A stretch of 8,325 nt of DNA from Deltaproteobacteria bacterium (GTDB lineage: Bacteria; Desulfobacterota; Desulfarculia; Adiutricales; Adiutricaceae). Positions 7,952-8,325 of this stretch are shown in pieces. The stretch spans positions 1 through 8,325 of the forward strand of contig JAITJB010000020.1 in assembly GCA_031279155.1 (NCBI GenBank). The letters are read 5' to 3'. The notes below the pieces were generated by a model. That model saw nothing but the letters and a program-made list of their open reading frames with translations. It had not been told where the DNA came from and did not search any database. The first letter of the stretch is position 1; each line of letters opens with the position of its first letter. The position numbers and the translations under genes are program-made.

Positions 7952-8022
7952 AGGCTAAATTTGCTTTTGGTAGTTTTTTCTATCCAATTTTTTTGCTTTC
8001 CAGTTTTTTGAAAGAAAGTCAT

Positions 8023-8325
8023 ATGAGTCATTACCGTCCAGTCGCTGAAAGAGTTAAGGACTATAGGCCAGTGGAATTGAGACTTAGCGATGAGCAGATG
8101 TCTACCGAGCTCAAACGCTGTCAAGACTGCGGCATCCCTTTCTGCCACGCCGCCGGCTGCCCCTTAGCCAACTTAATACCGGAAATCAACGCCGACGTTC
8201 TTCATGGCCGCTTCGATTCGGCTCTGGCTAGGTTACTTTTAACCAGCCCCTTTCCGGAGTTTACGGCCAGAGTCTGCCCGGCCCTCTGCGAGGGCTCCTG
8301 CGTCCAAGCCTTAAACGAGCACCCG
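8023..8325 (+). CDS. gltD: Glutamate synthase small (beta) subunit, N-terminal part
   Basis: The first 101 residues are present and the gene runs off the window; the family is usually about 450-500 residues. The small subunit oxidises NADPH on FAD and passes electrons through Fe-S clusters to the FMN of GltB. The visible part is the N-terminal Fe-S region, with the family signature DCGIPFCHAAGCPLANLIPE at 35-54 and PFPEFTARVCPALCEGSC at 76-93. Seven Cys are seen: C33, C36, C41, C46, C85, C89 and C93. These form the two 4Fe-4S cluster motifs, with the remaining ligand possibly beyond the edge. The FAD and NADPH domains lie outside the window. The start at ATG 8023 has only a weak AAAGAAAG upstream; an in-frame TTG at 8008 would add five residues. 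Position right after gltB supports the call. A homologous Fe-S flavoprotein subunit such as that of dihydropyrimidine dehydrogenase is less likely in this context. Confidence 0.93.
   Translation, partial: MSHYRPVAERVKDYRPVELRLSDEQMSTELKRCQDCGIPFCHAAGCPLANLIPEINADVLHGRFDSALARLLLTSPFPEFTARVCPALCEGSCVQALNEHP

Noticed and set aside
1..8325. A novel multi-gene system, mobile element or CRISPR array.
   Set aside because: No transposase, integrase, terminal inverted repeats, regularly spaced repeats or unfamiliar gene cluster is present. The genes form a conventional ammonium-assimilation locus.
1..8325. CTAG appears often (for example at 132, 554, 1231, 1360 and 1443), whereas many bacterial genomes avoid it.
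   Set aside because: At least 13 copies in the first 3.6 kb is about what chance predicts, so it is only an absence of avoidance and a weak taxonomic hint.

Overview
The window is bacterial chromosomal DNA of moderate GC content. Leu TTA and Arg AGG codons are frequent throughout, and the first two full nitrogen genes have clear GGAG-type ribosome binding sites. All recognisable genes lie on the + strand. The window looks like an ordinary nitrogen-assimilation locus. I see no mobile element, CRISPR array, tRNA, rRNA or defence system. The lineage cannot be fixed from this sequence. Type III glutamine synthetase occurs in Bacteroidetes, cyanobacteria, some Desulfobacterota, Planctomycetes and others, so I name no phylum.

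Layout: (1) 84-557 encodes a small DinB/YfiT-like helical protein with a putative His metal site. (2) 558-896 is a 339-base gap with no convincing gene. It holds three short hairpins, several T tracts and a weak sigma-54-like promoter just before the next gene. (3) 897-3092 encodes a complete type III glutamine synthetase (GlnN). (4) 3093-3315 is intergenic, with a strong 16-bp hairpin, an extended -10 promoter and a T-rich leader. (5) 3316-7914 encodes the complete large subunit of bacterial glutamate synthase (GltB), with all four domains and an intact catalytic Cys behind a 15-residue propeptide. (6) 7915-8022 is intergenic and holds most of a three-copy 17-bp tandem repeat that begins inside the gltB stop region, plus a hairpin and more T tracts. 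(7) 8023-8325 is the 5' end of gltD, the small subunit of glutamate synthase, cut by the window edge.

Together glnN, gltB and gltD encode the GS-GOGAT cycle. GlnN uses ATP to join ammonium to glutamate, giving glutamine. GltB/GltD then transfers the glutamine amide to 2-oxoglutarate with reducing power from NADPH, giving two glutamates. The cycle is complete here on adjacent genes, although spacing and signals suggest that glnN and gltBD may be separate transcription units. The main points for a second look lie in the intergenic regions: the tandem repeat at the gltB stop, the hairpin after glnN, and a recurring AG-T(6-9) tract ahead of each of the three nitrogen genes.
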